Below are positions 7,293-17,691 of a stretch of DNA of 64,000 nucleotides, piece after piece. The translations under genes and the position numbers were made by a program. How positions within the stretch are numbered: the first letter of the stretch is position 1; every line of letters starts with the position of its first letter. The notes under the pieces were generated by a model. That model was not told where the DNA came from. It worked only from the letters and a program-made list of their open reading frames with translations, and did no database searches. Source of the stretch: Amycolatopsis cihanbeyliensis (GTDB lineage: Bacteria > Actinomycetota > Actinomycetes > Mycobacteriales > Pseudonocardiaceae); assembly GCF_006715045.1 (NCBI RefSeq), contig NZ_VFML01000002.1, forward strand, positions 372,001-436,000, read 5' to 3'.

Positions 7293-8455
7293 CGCTCGCT
7301 CCCGCTCTCCCGGACGAAGGACACCAGCAGGCCCCGCGCACCGGCCTCGGCGCCGGTCACCCGGCACGGCCGCAGCAGCTCGGGCAGCGCGATGAGCCTG
7401 CGGAACCCGTCCACCGTGATCGCCAGGTCGTCCTCCACCCTGGCGAGGTCCACCGCCGCGTCCTTGCTCAACGGCAGCGCCACCCGCAGCTCGTAGCCGT
7501 TGTCCACTTCGGACACCCGTAGCAGCGGTGCGGCCGGGGCGTCCTCGCCGTCGAGCGGATCGTGACCGCCGTAGAGTTCCTCGGCGATCGCCCGCAGCGC
7601 GGGCAGGCCGACCGGCTCGGCCGCGCGGTGTTCCACCGGCCGCACCAGCGCCGGGTCGAGGCCCGCTCCGGCGAACTCACCCAGCACGGCCTGCTGCTGC
7701 GCCCGCCGGGTTCGCATCCAGGAGGCGGCGGCCCCGCGCCACCGGCCCGGCGTCGGCATCACCCTGTTGACCACCAGCCCGTCCACCCGGATCCCGCGCA
7801 GGGCGAGCGAGCTGAGCGTGCGGCGGGTCTCGGCCACCACCACCCGCTCCGGGGTGAGCACCAGCCGGACGGTGGTGACGCCGGGATCGGTCAACAGCTC
7901 GCGCAGCGACGCCAGGTGCTCGCCCAGCTGCCGCACCGAGTCGGCGGCGCGCGCCCAGCGGCGCCCACCGATCCTGGCCGGCCTGCCGAAGATCCTCCCG
8001 AGGTAGCCGGAGATGGCCTCCGGAAGCGCGAGTAGCCGCAGGGTCTCCGCGGTCGGACCGCAGTCCACCACCACGGTGTCCCACGGCCCGGACCGGGCGA
8101 GACGGTGCACCTCGGTGAGCGCGAGCACCTCGTCGATCCCGGGCAGTACGGTCAGTTCCTCGGCGTCCAGCGCGTCCACCCCGGCGCCGGCCAGCGCGTG
8201 CCGCAGCGTGTGCCGCAGGTCCTGCCACGCCTGGTCGGCCAGCCCGCGCGGGTCCACCTGCACCGCGTGCAGGTGAGTGTCCACTTCGGAAGGATCGGCG
8301 GTGAGCGGGCGGCCGAAGGCGTCGCCGAGGGAGTGCGCCGGATCGGTCGAGACCACCAGTGCCTTCCTGCCCGTGCCGGCGAGCCCGGCGGCCGTGGCCG
8401 CGGCCAGGGTGGTCTTGCCGACCCCGCCCTTGCCGGTGAACAGCAGGATGCGCAC
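7289..8455 (-). CDS. ArsA/GET3-like anion-transporting ATPase
   Basis: The 388-residue ATPase has the deviant P-loop GKGGVGKTT (residues 8-16), switch I DPAHSLGDAF (38-47) and switch II VVVDCGPTAETLRLL. It is the counterpart of mycobacterial Rv2184c, judged by position next to the START-domain gene and FadD15. There is no arsenic-binding cysteine cluster, so arsenite export is unlikely; a role in protein targeting or envelope assembly is a guess from the GET3 fold. It overlaps the downstream gene by 4 bp and is preceded 19 bp upstream by the START-domain gene. Confidence 0.88.
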   Translation of the reverse strand: MRILLFTGKGGVGKTTLAAATAAGLAGTGRKALVVSTDPAHSLGDAFGRPLTADPSEVDTHLHAVQVDPRGLADQAWQDLRHTLRHALAGAGVDALDAEELTVLPGIDEVLALTEVHRLARSGPWDTVVVDCGPTAETLRLLALPEAISGYLGRIFGRPARIGGRRWARAADSVRQLGEHLASLRELLTDPGVTTVRLVLTPERVVVAETRRTLSSLALRGIRVDGLVVNRVMPTPGRWRGAAASWMRTRRAQQQAVLGEFAGAGLDPALVRPVEHRAAEPVGLPALRAIAEELYGGHDPLDGEDAPAAPLLRVSEVDNGYELRVALPLSKDAAVDLARVEDDLAITVDGFRRLIALPELLRPCRVTGAEAGARGLLVSFVRESGSER

Positions 8456-8474
8456 GCCTGTCCTTTCCTGCCGC

Positions 8475-8915
8475 CTACGCCAGGTTCTCCACCCGGCGCT
8501 TCAGCTCCTTCAACGCGGTATCCATGATCATCTTCTCGGCCTTGCGACGAAGCAGGCCGATCATCGGCAGCGCGAGCTCGACGGAGAGGGTGTAGGTGAC
8601 CTTGGTCGCCGCACCCCGCGGCTCGAGCAGGTAACGACCGTTCTGCGCCTTCTGCATCTGGCCCTTGACCAGGTGCCAGCTCACCGAGAGCCCGTCATCG
8701 GCCCAGTCGTACTCGAGGGTGTAGACGTCCTTCACCGGCCCGGCGTCCAAGGTGAACCTGACCTGCTTGGCCCTGCCCTGCTCGTCCTCGGCGAGTACCT
8801 CGGTCTCCTGGACGGCCTTGGCCCACTCCGGGTAGGCGGGCAGGTCCGCGATCACGGCCATGATCCGCTCGGGTGCGGCGGCGACCTCGATGGACTGCGT
8901 GGACTCGTCGGCCAT
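8475..8915 (-). CDS. SRPBCC/START-like protein (Rv2185c-like)
   Basis: The 146-residue protein has a START-type hydrophobic-ligand fold, with an N-terminal MADESTQSIEVAA, the central AYPEWAKAV and a C-terminal LPMIGLLRRKAEKMI. It matches the mycobacterial Rv2185c (TB16.3) type in length and neighbours. The ATG at 8915 is chosen because that family starts at MAD and because TAGCCT stands 7 nt upstream, the layout of a leaderless -10 box; an ATG at 8948 would add 11 arginine-rich residues. The bound ligand is unknown. Confidence 0.87.
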   Translation of the reverse strand: MADESTQSIEVAAAPERIMAVIADLPAYPEWAKAVQETEVLAEDEQGRAKQVRFTLDAGPVKDVYTLEYDWADDGLSVSWHLVKGQMQKAQNGRYLLEPRGAATKVTYTLSVELALPMIGLLRRKAEKMIMDTALKELKRRVENLA

Positions 8916-8964
8916 GCGGATGAGGCTACCGTCTCGCCGGCGGCGCACTGTCCGCCGGGACGCG

Positions 8965-9753
8965 TCACCAGCGCAGCACGTAGGGTGACTCGGCTTCCTT
9001 GAAGTGACCGACGTTACGGCACTCGGTGAAGGCGACCCGCGCCCGCGAGCTCAGCGGCTGGTGCACGTGCCCGAACAGGGACCACCGCGGCTGCTCCTTT
9101 CCGAGCAGGTCCAGCAGCGCGTCCGAGCCGAGTTCCGCACGCCGGGCGACCACGTCGTAGGTCAGCTCGGCGACGGCGGGCGGTATGTGCGTGCACAGCA
9201 CGTCGACCCCGGACAGGGCGGCCACCGAGGCGTCGTAGTCCTCCCTGGTGCGCAGGTACGGCTGCCATACGGCGCTGCGGCGCGGGGTCACCCCCGGCGG
9301 CAGCAGCGCCCCGCCGACGAAGCCGAAGCGCAACCCGCCGAGCTCGGCCACCTCGCCGTCCAGCACCCGCACGCCGGCGCCGGCGAACTCCGGCCACAGG
9401 GCGGGGGTGTCCACGTTGCCGGGGGTGGCGTAGGTCGGCGCGGTCATCGCCGCGAACAGGGTCGCGTACTGCTCCCGCACCGCTTCCTCGACCGCGCCCG
9501 CCGGGTCCTCGAGGCTCGCCCACAGCGAGCGGGAGAACGCGATGGTGTCCTCCCTGGTCCCCTCGCGGCGCAGCCGCGCGAAGGTGGCGACCTGCTCGGC
9601 GCCGAACAGCGCGCCGAGGATCCCCTTGCCGTGCTCGCGGTAGTCGACGAAGTCGAGCAGGTCACCCAGGACGATCAGGGCATCGGCGCCGTCCCCCGCG
9701 CGGGCGAGGGCCTCGGCGTTGCCGTGTACGTCGGAGACGACATGAACCCTCAC
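8965..9753 (-). CDS. Metallophosphoesterase
   Basis: Calcineurin-like phosphoesterase of 262 residues. Metal-binding motifs are visible in order: DVHGN (8-12), LGDLLD, TPGNVD, HIPP and GHVHQP. Such enzymes cleave phosphomonoesters or phosphodiesters in the cytoplasm; the substrate cannot be inferred. The start is GTG at 9753, with TAAGCT 8 nt upstream and no Shine-Dalgarno, so it is probably leaderless. It lies between two START-domain genes on the same strand. Confidence 0.87.
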   Translation of the reverse strand: MRVHVVSDVHGNAEALARAGDGADALIVLGDLLDFVDYREHGKGILGALFGAEQVATFARLRREGTREDTIAFSRSLWASLEDPAGAVEEAVREQYATLFAAMTAPTYATPGNVDTPALWPEFAGAGVRVLDGEVAELGGLRFGFVGGALLPPGVTPRRSAVWQPYLRTREDYDASVAALSGVDVLCTHIPPAVAELTYDVVARRAELGSDALLDLLGKEQPRWSLFGHVHQPLSSRARVAFTECRNVGHFKEAESPYVLRW

Positions 9754-9764
9754 GCCGCCCCAGC

Positions 9765-10184
9765 TTACCCAGTTCGCGGCGGGATGCCGGGCTCCCTGCC
9801 GTCCTCGAGGGTCTCCTTGAGGTCCAGCGCGATACCCTTGGCCGCCCGTGCCCTGCGGTCGAACTCCCTGCGCAGCTCGCCGGGCCGGACCGGAAGCGGG
9901 CGGCCGCCCGGCCCCACGAGTGAGGCACGCAGGAAGTAATGCAGCACGGTCCCGTCCAGCATCGGCTCCAGCCAGATCTCCATCGTGCCCACCAGCGCAC
10001 CCCGCACGGTCCAGCGCAGGCCATGCTCACCGCGGTCGGTGTAGACCTCCAGCACCAGGTCCGGCCAGTACCGCGCCCAGGACCGCGGATCGGCGAATGC
10101 CGCCGCGACCGTACTCGGCGGGACCGCGAGGAACGTTTCGTCGACGATGTCCAGCGCCGGTGTCGAGTTGTCCATAACGGTCAC
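9765..10184 (-). CDS. SRPBCC-family protein
   Basis: A 139-residue START/polyketide-cyclase-like protein. Recognisable stretches are DETFLAVPPSTVAAAFADPRS, WARYWPDL, and a basic helix RREFDRRARAAKGIALDLKE near the end. It occupies the place of Rv2186c beside fadD15. It starts with GTG at 10184, or with ATG at 10175 three codons later; nothing in the upstream sequence decides between them. It diverges from fadD15, with 117 bp between the two starts. Confidence 0.75.
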   Translation of the reverse strand: MTVMDNSTPALDIVDETFLAVPPSTVAAAFADPRSWARYWPDLVLEVYTDRGEHGLRWTVRGALVGTMEIWLEPMLDGTVLHYFLRASLVGPGGRPLPVRPGELRREFDRRARAAKGIALDLKETLEDGREPGIPPRTG

Positions 10185-10301
10185 GCATGCAGAATGTCAC
10201 GCCACCAGGGCATAGCGGCGGGCACCATAGTCAAACCGTATTCGACCAGCTAGGTTGACCGACGAGTAACACCAGGCTGGAGATCTGATCCGGAGGTCCA
10301 C

Positions 10302-12098
<1,797 letters not shown>

Positions 12099-12116
12099 CC
12101 GGGTCGACCGGCCCGC

Positions 12117-12884
12117 TCAGCGCGGCGGCAGGGTCGCCTCGATGCCGGCGATGATCCGGTCGATACCGCGCTCGAAGCGGTCGTCGGCGTCCCGGTGCTC
12201 GGCCTCCCTGAGCACCCTGGTGAAGTACGGGTAGTCGCCGCTGCTGATCAGGCTCTCCACGTAGGGGCCCATGCACTCCTGCCACCGCTCGAGGTCGGTG
12301 TGTTCCCAGGCCTGGCGTTCCGCGAGCTCCCGCTGCGCGAAACCGGCGACCCAGTTGGTGAGCCACTCGTAGGTCTCCAGCATGTCGTCGATGCCGAGAC
12401 CCAGCCCGTCCACGGCGGCCATGGCGTACTCGAGCCCGCGCAGCATGTTGGGCCCCATCGCGGGTCGGCCGACGGCGAGCAGGGTCAGCCACGGGTGGGC
12501 CAGGTACAACCGCCGGTGCTCGCGCGCCAGCATGCGCAGGTTCACCCGCCACTCACCGGTCAGCTCCGGCCGGGGTTCCTTGCCGATCATCCGGTCGAGC
12601 ATCAGGTCGTGGAGGGCCTCCTTGTTCTCCACGTAACGGTAGAGGCTCATCGCGCCGGTCCCGAGCCGTGCGGCCACCTTGCGCATGGACACCGCGGCCA
12701 GCCCCAGCTCGTCGGCCAGCGCGATCGCCGCGTCGGCGATCTGTTCCCGGCTGTAGCCCGGCGCGGGCCCCCGCGAGCCGTGCTCGGCGGGTAGCCACAA
12801 CCGCACCTGGACGGGTACCTGCTCCGCATCCACCGCGGACCGCTTCCCGGGACCGCCGGACCGCTCCACTGCCACCTCAGTCAC
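12117..12884 (-). CDS. TetR-family transcriptional regulator
   Basis: A helix-turn-helix at about residues 45-92 (YSREQIADAAIALADELG ... GAMSLYRYVENKEAL) is followed by a TetR C-terminal ligand-binding domain with the sequence LGLGIDDMLETYEWL. The start is uncertain: GTG at 12884 gives 255 residues, while an in-frame ATG at 12968 gives 283. It diverges from an ABC exporter whose promoter region contains two 11-bp palindromes, so it is probably that exporter's repressor and senses one of its substrates. Confidence 0.85.
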   Translation of the reverse strand: MTEVAVERSGGPGKRSAVDAEQVPVQVRLWLPAEHGSRGPAPGYSREQIADAAIALADELGLAAVSMRKVAARLGTGAMSLYRYVENKEALHDLMLDRMIGKEPRPELTGEWRVNLRMLAREHRRLYLAHPWLTLLAVGRPAMGPNMLRGLEYAMAAVDGLGLGIDDMLETYEWLTNWVAGFAQRELAERQAWEHTDLERWQECMGPYVESLISSGDYPYFTRVLREAEHRDADDRFERGIDRIIAGIEATLPPR

Positions 12885-13097
12885 CTCGCCAGCACAGAGA
12901 GGGTTGTTCAGCACGACCCGGCGACCGCGGGCCGCCAGGCCCATTATCACCGCGGCGCGCAGCGCCACCGATGGGGTGACGGTGGGCGACGGGCGGGATG
13001 TCGTTGCGGGTCACAGCAGTAGTGACGCGCGCAACGGACCTGAACAACCCGACTTTCGACTGGACACGGAGCCTGCCAAACGTACCGCGATACTTGG

Positions 13098-13145
13098 TTG
13101 CGTACATCGTACCCGGTTGGTTAGCGTGAACCGCGTACAACGTAC
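13098..13145 (+). promoter_or_regulatory. ABC exporter promoter with two TetR-type operators
   Basis: TTGCGT (13098-13103) and TAGCGT (13122-13127) are separated by 18 bp and resemble an actinobacterial vegetative promoter. Two copies of GCGTACAWCGTAC, each a GTAC-N3-GTAC palindrome, cover 13100-13112 and 13133-13145, overlapping the -35 box and the region just after the expected start of transcription. They are centred 33 bp apart, about three helical turns. This is what one expects of TetR repression of the exporter, but binding is inferred. Confidence 0.65.
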
Positions 13146-13159
13146 TCACTGGAGGGGCC

Positions 13160-14161
13160 ATGGGAACCACGAACGGCGACGCCATCGTCGTCGCCGAGGG
13201 GCTGCACAAGAGATTCGGCAGTACCCACGCACTCGCCGGGCTGGACCTGTCCGTACCGCGGGGGACGGTCTACGGGCTGCTCGGGCCGAACGGCGCGGGC
13301 AAGAGCACGGCCGTACGGGTATTCGCCACGCTCACCAGGCCGGACTCCGGCAGCGCGTCGGTGGCGGGGCACGACGTGGTGCGCGAGCCGCACGCCGTGC
13401 GCGGCCGGATCGGGCTGGCCGGGCAGCACGCGGCACTGGACGAGATCCTCACCGGCAGGGAGAACCTGCGGATCTTCGGCAAGCTGTTCCGGCTGGGCAC
13501 CAGGCGCGCCCGCCTGCGGGCCGACGAGCTACTCGAGCGGTTCGACCTCGCGCACGCGGCCGACCGGCCGGTGAAGACCTACTCCGGGGGTATGCGGCGC
13601 AGGCTCGACCTCATCTCCAGCCTGATCGTGGCGCCGACCGTGCTGTTCCTCGACGAGCCGACCACCGGGCTCGACCCGCGCAGCCGCAACGAGATCTGGG
13701 ACACCGTGCGCGAGCTCGTCTCGGACGGCACCACGGTGCTGCTCACCACCCAGTACCTGGACGAGGCCGACCAGCTCGCCGCGAACATCGCGGTGATCGA
13801 CTCCGGCACGGTGATCGCCTCCGGAAGTCCGCACGAGCTCAAGGCGCGGATCGGCGGCCGGATCGACGTCACCCTCAGCCCCGGCGTCGACCTGCCTGCG
13901 GCCGGGCGGGCACTGGCCCGCATCGCCGACTCCGGGGAACCGGACATCGACCAGGACAACCGGCTGCTCAGCGTGCCGGTGCTGGGCGTCACCCTCACCC
14001 TGCCCGATGTCGTGCGCAGGTTGGACGAGGCCGGGGTGCAGGCCGTGGATGTCGGCATCCGGCAGCCGACGCTGGACGAGGTGTTCCTCACGCTCACCGG
14101 CAAACCGACCCGGCAGGCGCCGACCGAGGGCAGCCCGCGGGTACCGGAGGTCGCCCGATGA
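13160..14161 (+). CDS. ABC transporter ATP-binding protein, DrrA-like
   Basis: ATPase of a drug or lipid exporter. Motifs in 333 residues: Walker A GPNGAGKST (42-50), signature YSGGMRRR (141-148), Walker B VLFLDEP (161-167), then a C-terminal DUF4162-type region. A good ribosome binding site (GGAGGGG) precedes the ATG. It overlaps the permease gene by 4 bp (ATGA). It diverges from tetR. DrrA proteins act in export of glycopeptides, daunorubicin-like drugs or lipids; the cargo here is unknown. Confidence 0.92.
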   Translation: MGTTNGDAIVVAEGLHKRFGSTHALAGLDLSVPRGTVYGLLGPNGAGKSTAVRVFATLTRPDSGSASVAGHDVVREPHAVRGRIGLAGQHAALDEILTGRENLRIFGKLFRLGTRRARLRADELLERFDLAHAADRPVKTYSGGMRRRLDLISSLIVAPTVLFLDEPTTGLDPRSRNEIWDTVRELVSDGTTVLLTTQYLDEADQLAANIAVIDSGTVIASGSPHELKARIGGRIDVTLSPGVDLPAAGRALARIADSGEPDIDQDNRLLSVPVLGVTLTLPDVVRRLDEAGVQAVDVGIRQPTLDEVFLTLTGKPTRQAPTEGSPRVPEVAR

Positions 14162-14982
14162 CCACACTCGACACCCCGCGGGGCTCTCGCCTGCTGGCCG
14201 GGTTCGGCGACGGGCTCACCGTCCTGCAACGCAACCTGCTCAAGCTCAAGCACCAGCCGAGCCAGATCGTCGCCACCTTCGCCTTCCCGCTCATCTCGGT
14301 GATCCTGTTCGGTTACGTGTTCGGCAGCGCCATCCCGATCCCGGGCGAGGTGGACTACCGCGAGTACCTGATGCCGGGGCTGTTCGTGATGGGCACCGTG
14401 TTCGGCCTGGTCGGCTCGCTCACCGTGGTCGCCAAGGACAACGGTCTCGGCGTGATGGACCGGTTCCGCTCCATGCCGATGTCCCGCGTCGCCGTCCCGT
14501 TCGGCCAGACCGCGGCCGACCTGCTCGTCGCCGCGGGCAGCCTGCTGGTGATGGCCGGCTGCGGGCTGCTGTTCGGCTGGCGGGCGCACAACGGGCTCGG
14601 CGCCGCGCTCGGGGCCTTCGGGCTGCTGCTGTTGCTGCAGTACGCGGTGTCCTGGATCGGGGTCTACTTCGGTTCCCTGATCAAGGACGAGGAGACCGCG
14701 GCGAAGATCTCCCCGCTGGTCATGCCGGTGACGATGATCTCCAACGTCTTCGTGCCGACCGAGGGAATGCCGGCGATCCTGCGCACCATCGCGGACTGGA
14801 ACCCGGTGAGCGCGGCGGCGATGGCCTGCCGGGAGTTGTTCGGCAACATGCCGGCGATGCCGCGGGGTGAGACCGCCTGGCCGGTGGCCAATCCGGTGCT
14901 GGCCACCGTCGGCTGGTCGGTCCTGCTACTGCTGATCTTCGTTCCGCTGGCCGTCCGCCGTTTCCGCACCGCCGGCCTCTGA
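14158..14982 (+). CDS. ABC transporter permease, DrrB-like
   Basis: The 274-residue integral membrane protein has about six hydrophobic segments and the ABC-2 conserved stretch SPLVMPVTMISNVFVPTEGMP. Together with the preceding ATPase it forms an ABC-2 exporter. The start codon overlaps the stop of the ATPase gene, so translation is coupled. A short GC-rich hairpin follows the gene and separates it from convergent ftsI. Confidence 0.92.
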   Translation: MTTLDTPRGSRLLAGFGDGLTVLQRNLLKLKHQPSQIVATFAFPLISVILFGYVFGSAIPIPGEVDYREYLMPGLFVMGTVFGLVGSLTVVAKDNGLGVMDRFRSMPMSRVAVPFGQTAADLLVAAGSLLVMAGCGLLFGWRAHNGLGAALGAFGLLLLLQYAVSWIGVYFGSLIKDEETAAKISPLVMPVTMISNVFVPTEGMPAILRTIADWNPVSAAAMACRELFGNMPAMPRGETAWPVANPVLATVGWSVLLLLIFVPLAVRRFRTAGL

Positions 14983-14997
14983 CCCCGCCGGAGGTGC

Positions 14998-15017
14998 CCT
15001 GGACGCCGACGTCCAGG
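14998..15017. terminator. Hairpin between the ABC permease and ftsI
   Basis: CCTGGACG, loop CCGA, CGTCCAGG forms a perfect 8-bp stem in the 43 bp between two convergent genes. It is a plausible bidirectional terminator, without a long U run, as is usual in this GC range. Confidence 0.6.
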
Positions 15018-15025
15018 AACACGCT

Positions 15026-16936
15026 TCAGTGGATCAGGGGGACCACTGGGGCGGGTTTGTCGGACAGCGGCAGGTTGAAGCGCTGGGCCAGGTAGGAGGC
15101 CACCTCGTGGAACAACGGGCCCGCGTTGTCGGTATCCGGGGCGTCCAGCCGGACACCGACCACGAACCGCGGGTTGTCCGCGGGCAGGATCCCGGCGAAG
15201 GTGATGTTCTCCAGCGTGGAGCTGTATGCCTTGGTCTCCGGGTCGATCTGCTGCCCGGTGCCGGTCTTGCCGGAGATCTGGTACCCGTCCAGTGCCGCCC
15301 CGGGCGCGGTGCCGTTGTCGTTGTGGTCGCCGACGCTGCTGTCCTGGGTGACGGCCCGCAGCATGTCCTTCACCGTCTTCGCCGTCTGTGGACCGACCAC
15401 CTGCTGGGTATCCGGCGGTGGTTCGGGGACCCTGGTGCCGTCCGGCTTCACCGTGGCCCGCACCAGCCGAGGCTCCACCCGCAGGCCCTCGTTGGCGATC
15501 GCCTGGAACATCGCGGTCATCTGCACGACGGTCATCGACAGCCCCTGACCGATCGGCAGGTTGCCGAAGGTGGTTCCGGACCAGGAGTCCCGCGGCGGCA
15601 CGTACCCCGGGCTCTCCCCCGGCAGCCCGATGCCGGTGGGCTGACCGAGGCCGAACCGCCGCACCAGCTCCATGTAACGCTCCGGTCCGATCTTGTCGGC
15701 CAGCAACAGGGTGCCGACGTTCGAAGACTTCGCGAAGATGCCGGTGGTGGTGAACCGCTGGGTGGGGTGGCTCCACGCGTCGTGCACGGTGTGGTCGGCC
15801 ACCCGGACGTGGTCGGGCACCTCGTACACCGAGTCCGGCTCGGTCACGCCGTACTCGATGGCGGCCGCCGCGGTGACCACCTTGTTCACCGAGCCCGGCT
15901 CGAACGGGGTGGTGACCGCCTCGTTGCTCAACAGGTCGTCGGTGAGGGTGTCGCTGTCGTTCGGGTTGAACGTCTGGTCGTTGGCCAGCGCGTAGACCTC
16001 GCCGGTCCGCGCGTCCATGACCACGGCACTACCGCCCTTGGCGTGTGTCTTCCTGACGTACTCACCGAGCTCGCGCTGCAGGTAGTACTGGACGTCGGAG
16101 TCGATGGTCAGTTCCAGGTCGGAGCCCGCCGTCGCCGGCTGCAACTCCCGTTCCGAGCCCGGCATGACCACGCTGTTGCTGCCCTGTGCGGTGTCCACCA
16201 GCCTGCGCCCGGGCGTGCCGGCAAGGGTCTTGTCCCGCGTGCTCTCCAGGCCGACCAGGCCGTGCAGGTTGTGCTTGAAGACGTCCGGGTTCTCCATCCG
16301 CCAGTTGGCATAGCCGATCACGTTGGCGGCCAGCGTGCCTCCGGGGTACTCCCGCTGGGCGCGCTTCTCCACACCGATCTCGGGGTACTTCTCGGTGATC
16401 TCCTCGGCGACCGAGGGCATCACGCCGTCCACCAGGTAGGTGAACGAGTTCGGCTTGTTGAACCGCCGCAGCAGGTCCTGTTCGGTGGTCTTGTCCGGCA
16501 CCTTCTCCGCGATGAACCTGGCGACCTCGGCCACCCTCGTCTGGAAGTTCCTGCCCTGCTCGGGGTGTTTGCGGGCGATCTCGTTCCACTGCTCCCGCAT
16601 CGACCGCAGGCTCACCGTGAGGGTGCGGGTCTCCACGCTGAACGCGAGCTTCGCTCCGTTACGGTCCACAATGGCCCCACGGTGCGCGGGCAGGTCGATC
16701 GTGGTGGTGCGCTGCTGCTCGGCCCGCTTGGACAGCGCCTCCGCCTCGAAGGCCTGTACGTGCACCAGCTTCAACCCGGCCGCGCAGAGCACCACGACCA
16801 GCACGATCCGGACCAACGTGAACCGGCTTCTGGCTCCGCTCTTGTCGTTGACGGCGCTGGTCCGGCGCGAGCCCGCCGAGTAGGTGCGGCGGATGCTGCT
16901 GCTGGGGCGGCCCGTCCGGCGCGCGTCACCCGGCAT
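15026..16936 (-). CDS. ftsI: Peptidoglycan D,D-transpeptidase, FtsI/PBP3-like
   Basis: This class B penicillin-binding protein crosslinks septal peptidoglycan. The 636 residues comprise a short cytoplasmic tail, a membrane anchor at about 39-61, a PBP dimerisation domain beginning HRGAIVDRNG, and the transpeptidase domain with S349-V-N-K352, the SSN triad at 404-406 and KTG at 557-559. Length and motifs are normal. It lies 2 bp after ftsL in the head of the division cluster. Unusually, murE does not follow: the next gene downstream is a convergent ABC permease. Confidence 0.93.
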   Translation of the reverse strand: MPGDARRTGRPSSSIRRTYSAGSRRTSAVNDKSGARSRFTLVRIVLVVVLCAAGLKLVHVQAFEAEALSKRAEQQRTTTIDLPAHRGAIVDRNGAKLAFSVETRTLTVSLRSMREQWNEIARKHPEQGRNFQTRVAEVARFIAEKVPDKTTEQDLLRRFNKPNSFTYLVDGVMPSVAEEITEKYPEIGVEKRAQREYPGGTLAANVIGYANWRMENPDVFKHNLHGLVGLESTRDKTLAGTPGRRLVDTAQGSNSVVMPGSERELQPATAGSDLELTIDSDVQYYLQRELGEYVRKTHAKGGSAVVMDARTGEVYALANDQTFNPNDSDTLTDDLLSNEAVTTPFEPGSVNKVVTAAAAIEYGVTEPDSVYEVPDHVRVADHTVHDAWSHPTQRFTTTGIFAKSSNVGTLLLADKIGPERYMELVRRFGLGQPTGIGLPGESPGYVPPRDSWSGTTFGNLPIGQGLSMTVVQMTAMFQAIANEGLRVEPRLVRATVKPDGTRVPEPPPDTQQVVGPQTAKTVKDMLRAVTQDSSVGDHNDNGTAPGAALDGYQISGKTGTGQQIDPETKAYSSTLENITFAGILPADNPRFVVGVRLDAPDTDNAGPLFHEVASYLAQRFNLPLSDKPAPVVPLIH

Positions 16937-16938
16937 CG

Positions 16939-17691
16939 TCAGTCTCCTCCCCCTGGTGCCGCGTTGTCCCCCGCCTGCCGCTCACCGCCTGGCGCGCTGT
17001 CCCGGTCGTCCTGGTCCGCGTCGTCCTGGTCCGCGTCGTCCTGGTTCGCGCCGTCCTGGTTTCCCGCGTCCGGCTCCGACTCCGCGGGCGGGGTCGCCGG
17101 CGGTGGTGGGGCCGGCGTGGTGACCTTCTCCGGCTCGCCGACCAGGGTGGTCTCGCCCTCGCGGTCGACGACCAGCCGGGCGGGGTCACCGCCGGGCACC
17201 ATGCCGAGCTGCCGTGCCTGCTCGGCGAGCCAGGACGGGGACTCCCGCATGGTGACCTCGCGTTGCAGTTGCTCGGCCCGCTCGCTGAGGTCGGCGTTGG
17301 CCTGCCGGAGTTCCTTGAGCCGGTAGGTGTCGGCGATGGCCTGGGTGGACAGCCACAGCGTGGTGGCCACCCCCGCGGCGAGCAGTCCCATCATCACCAG
17401 CACGAAGGACGCCCGTGAGCGCGGCAGGCGCAGCTTGACCAGCCGAAGCAGCCGGAACCGGCGGCGGCCGCCGGTATCGGCTTCGGCGGCACGCAGCTCC
17501 TCGGTCCGCTGCGCGCGACGGGCGTAGGCACGCTCGGCCGCCGAGCTGCGCCCGCGTGGCTGGGCACGGCGGGGAGCCCTGGTCTCCGGTTCCTCCGGCG
17601 CCTCCACGGTGGACTGCGCCGGCTTGGTCCGCGTACGGACCTGCTGGGCACGCGTGCGGGTGCGGGTGCGTGTCCGGGCGGGAGCCGTCAT
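16939..17691 (-). CDS. ftsL: FtsL-like septum protein with repetitive C-terminal tail
   Basis: A bitopic protein of 250 residues whose position between rsmH and ftsI marks it as FtsL. The first 85 residues are basic, including an RTRTRTR run; a membrane segment follows at about 94-115, then a coiled coil ([20 protein letters not shown]), a conserved [18 protein letters not shown], and a low-complexity tail rich in P, D, Q and N. FtsL normally ends soon after the coiled coil, so the extra 70 residues, with about four DQDDA-like units encoded by a 15-bp repeat, are specific to this lineage. Its ATG overlaps the rsmH stop. Confidence 0.85.
   Translation of the reverse strand: MTAPARTRTRTRTRAQQVRTRTKPAQSTVEAPEEPETRAPRRAQPRGRSSAAERAYARRAQRTEELRAAEADTGGRRRFRLLRLVKLRLPRSRASFVLVMMGLLAAGVATTLWLSTQAIADTYRLKELRQANADLSERAEQLQREVTMRESPSWLAEQARQLGMVPGGDPARLVVDREGETTLVGEPEKVTTPAPPPPATPPAESEPDAGNQDGANQDDADQDDADQDDRDSAPGGERQAGDNAAPGGGD
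17005..17064. repeat. 15-bp tandem repeat inside ftsL
   Basis: Four consecutive 15-bp units read GTCGTCCTGGTCCGC or close variants on the plus strand (17005, 17020, 17035, 17050); the first two are identical. On the coding strand they encode the five-residue ADQDD pattern of the FtsL tail. The unit is a multiple of three, so copy-number changes keep the frame. Confidence 0.8.

Noticed and set aside
13082..13093. Third TetR operator, GTACCGCGATAC
   Set aside because: Spacing is one base off and only one half matches; probably chance.
13160..14982. Antibiotic biosynthesis cluster
   Set aside because: Only a regulator and an exporter are present, with no biosynthetic enzymes nearby.
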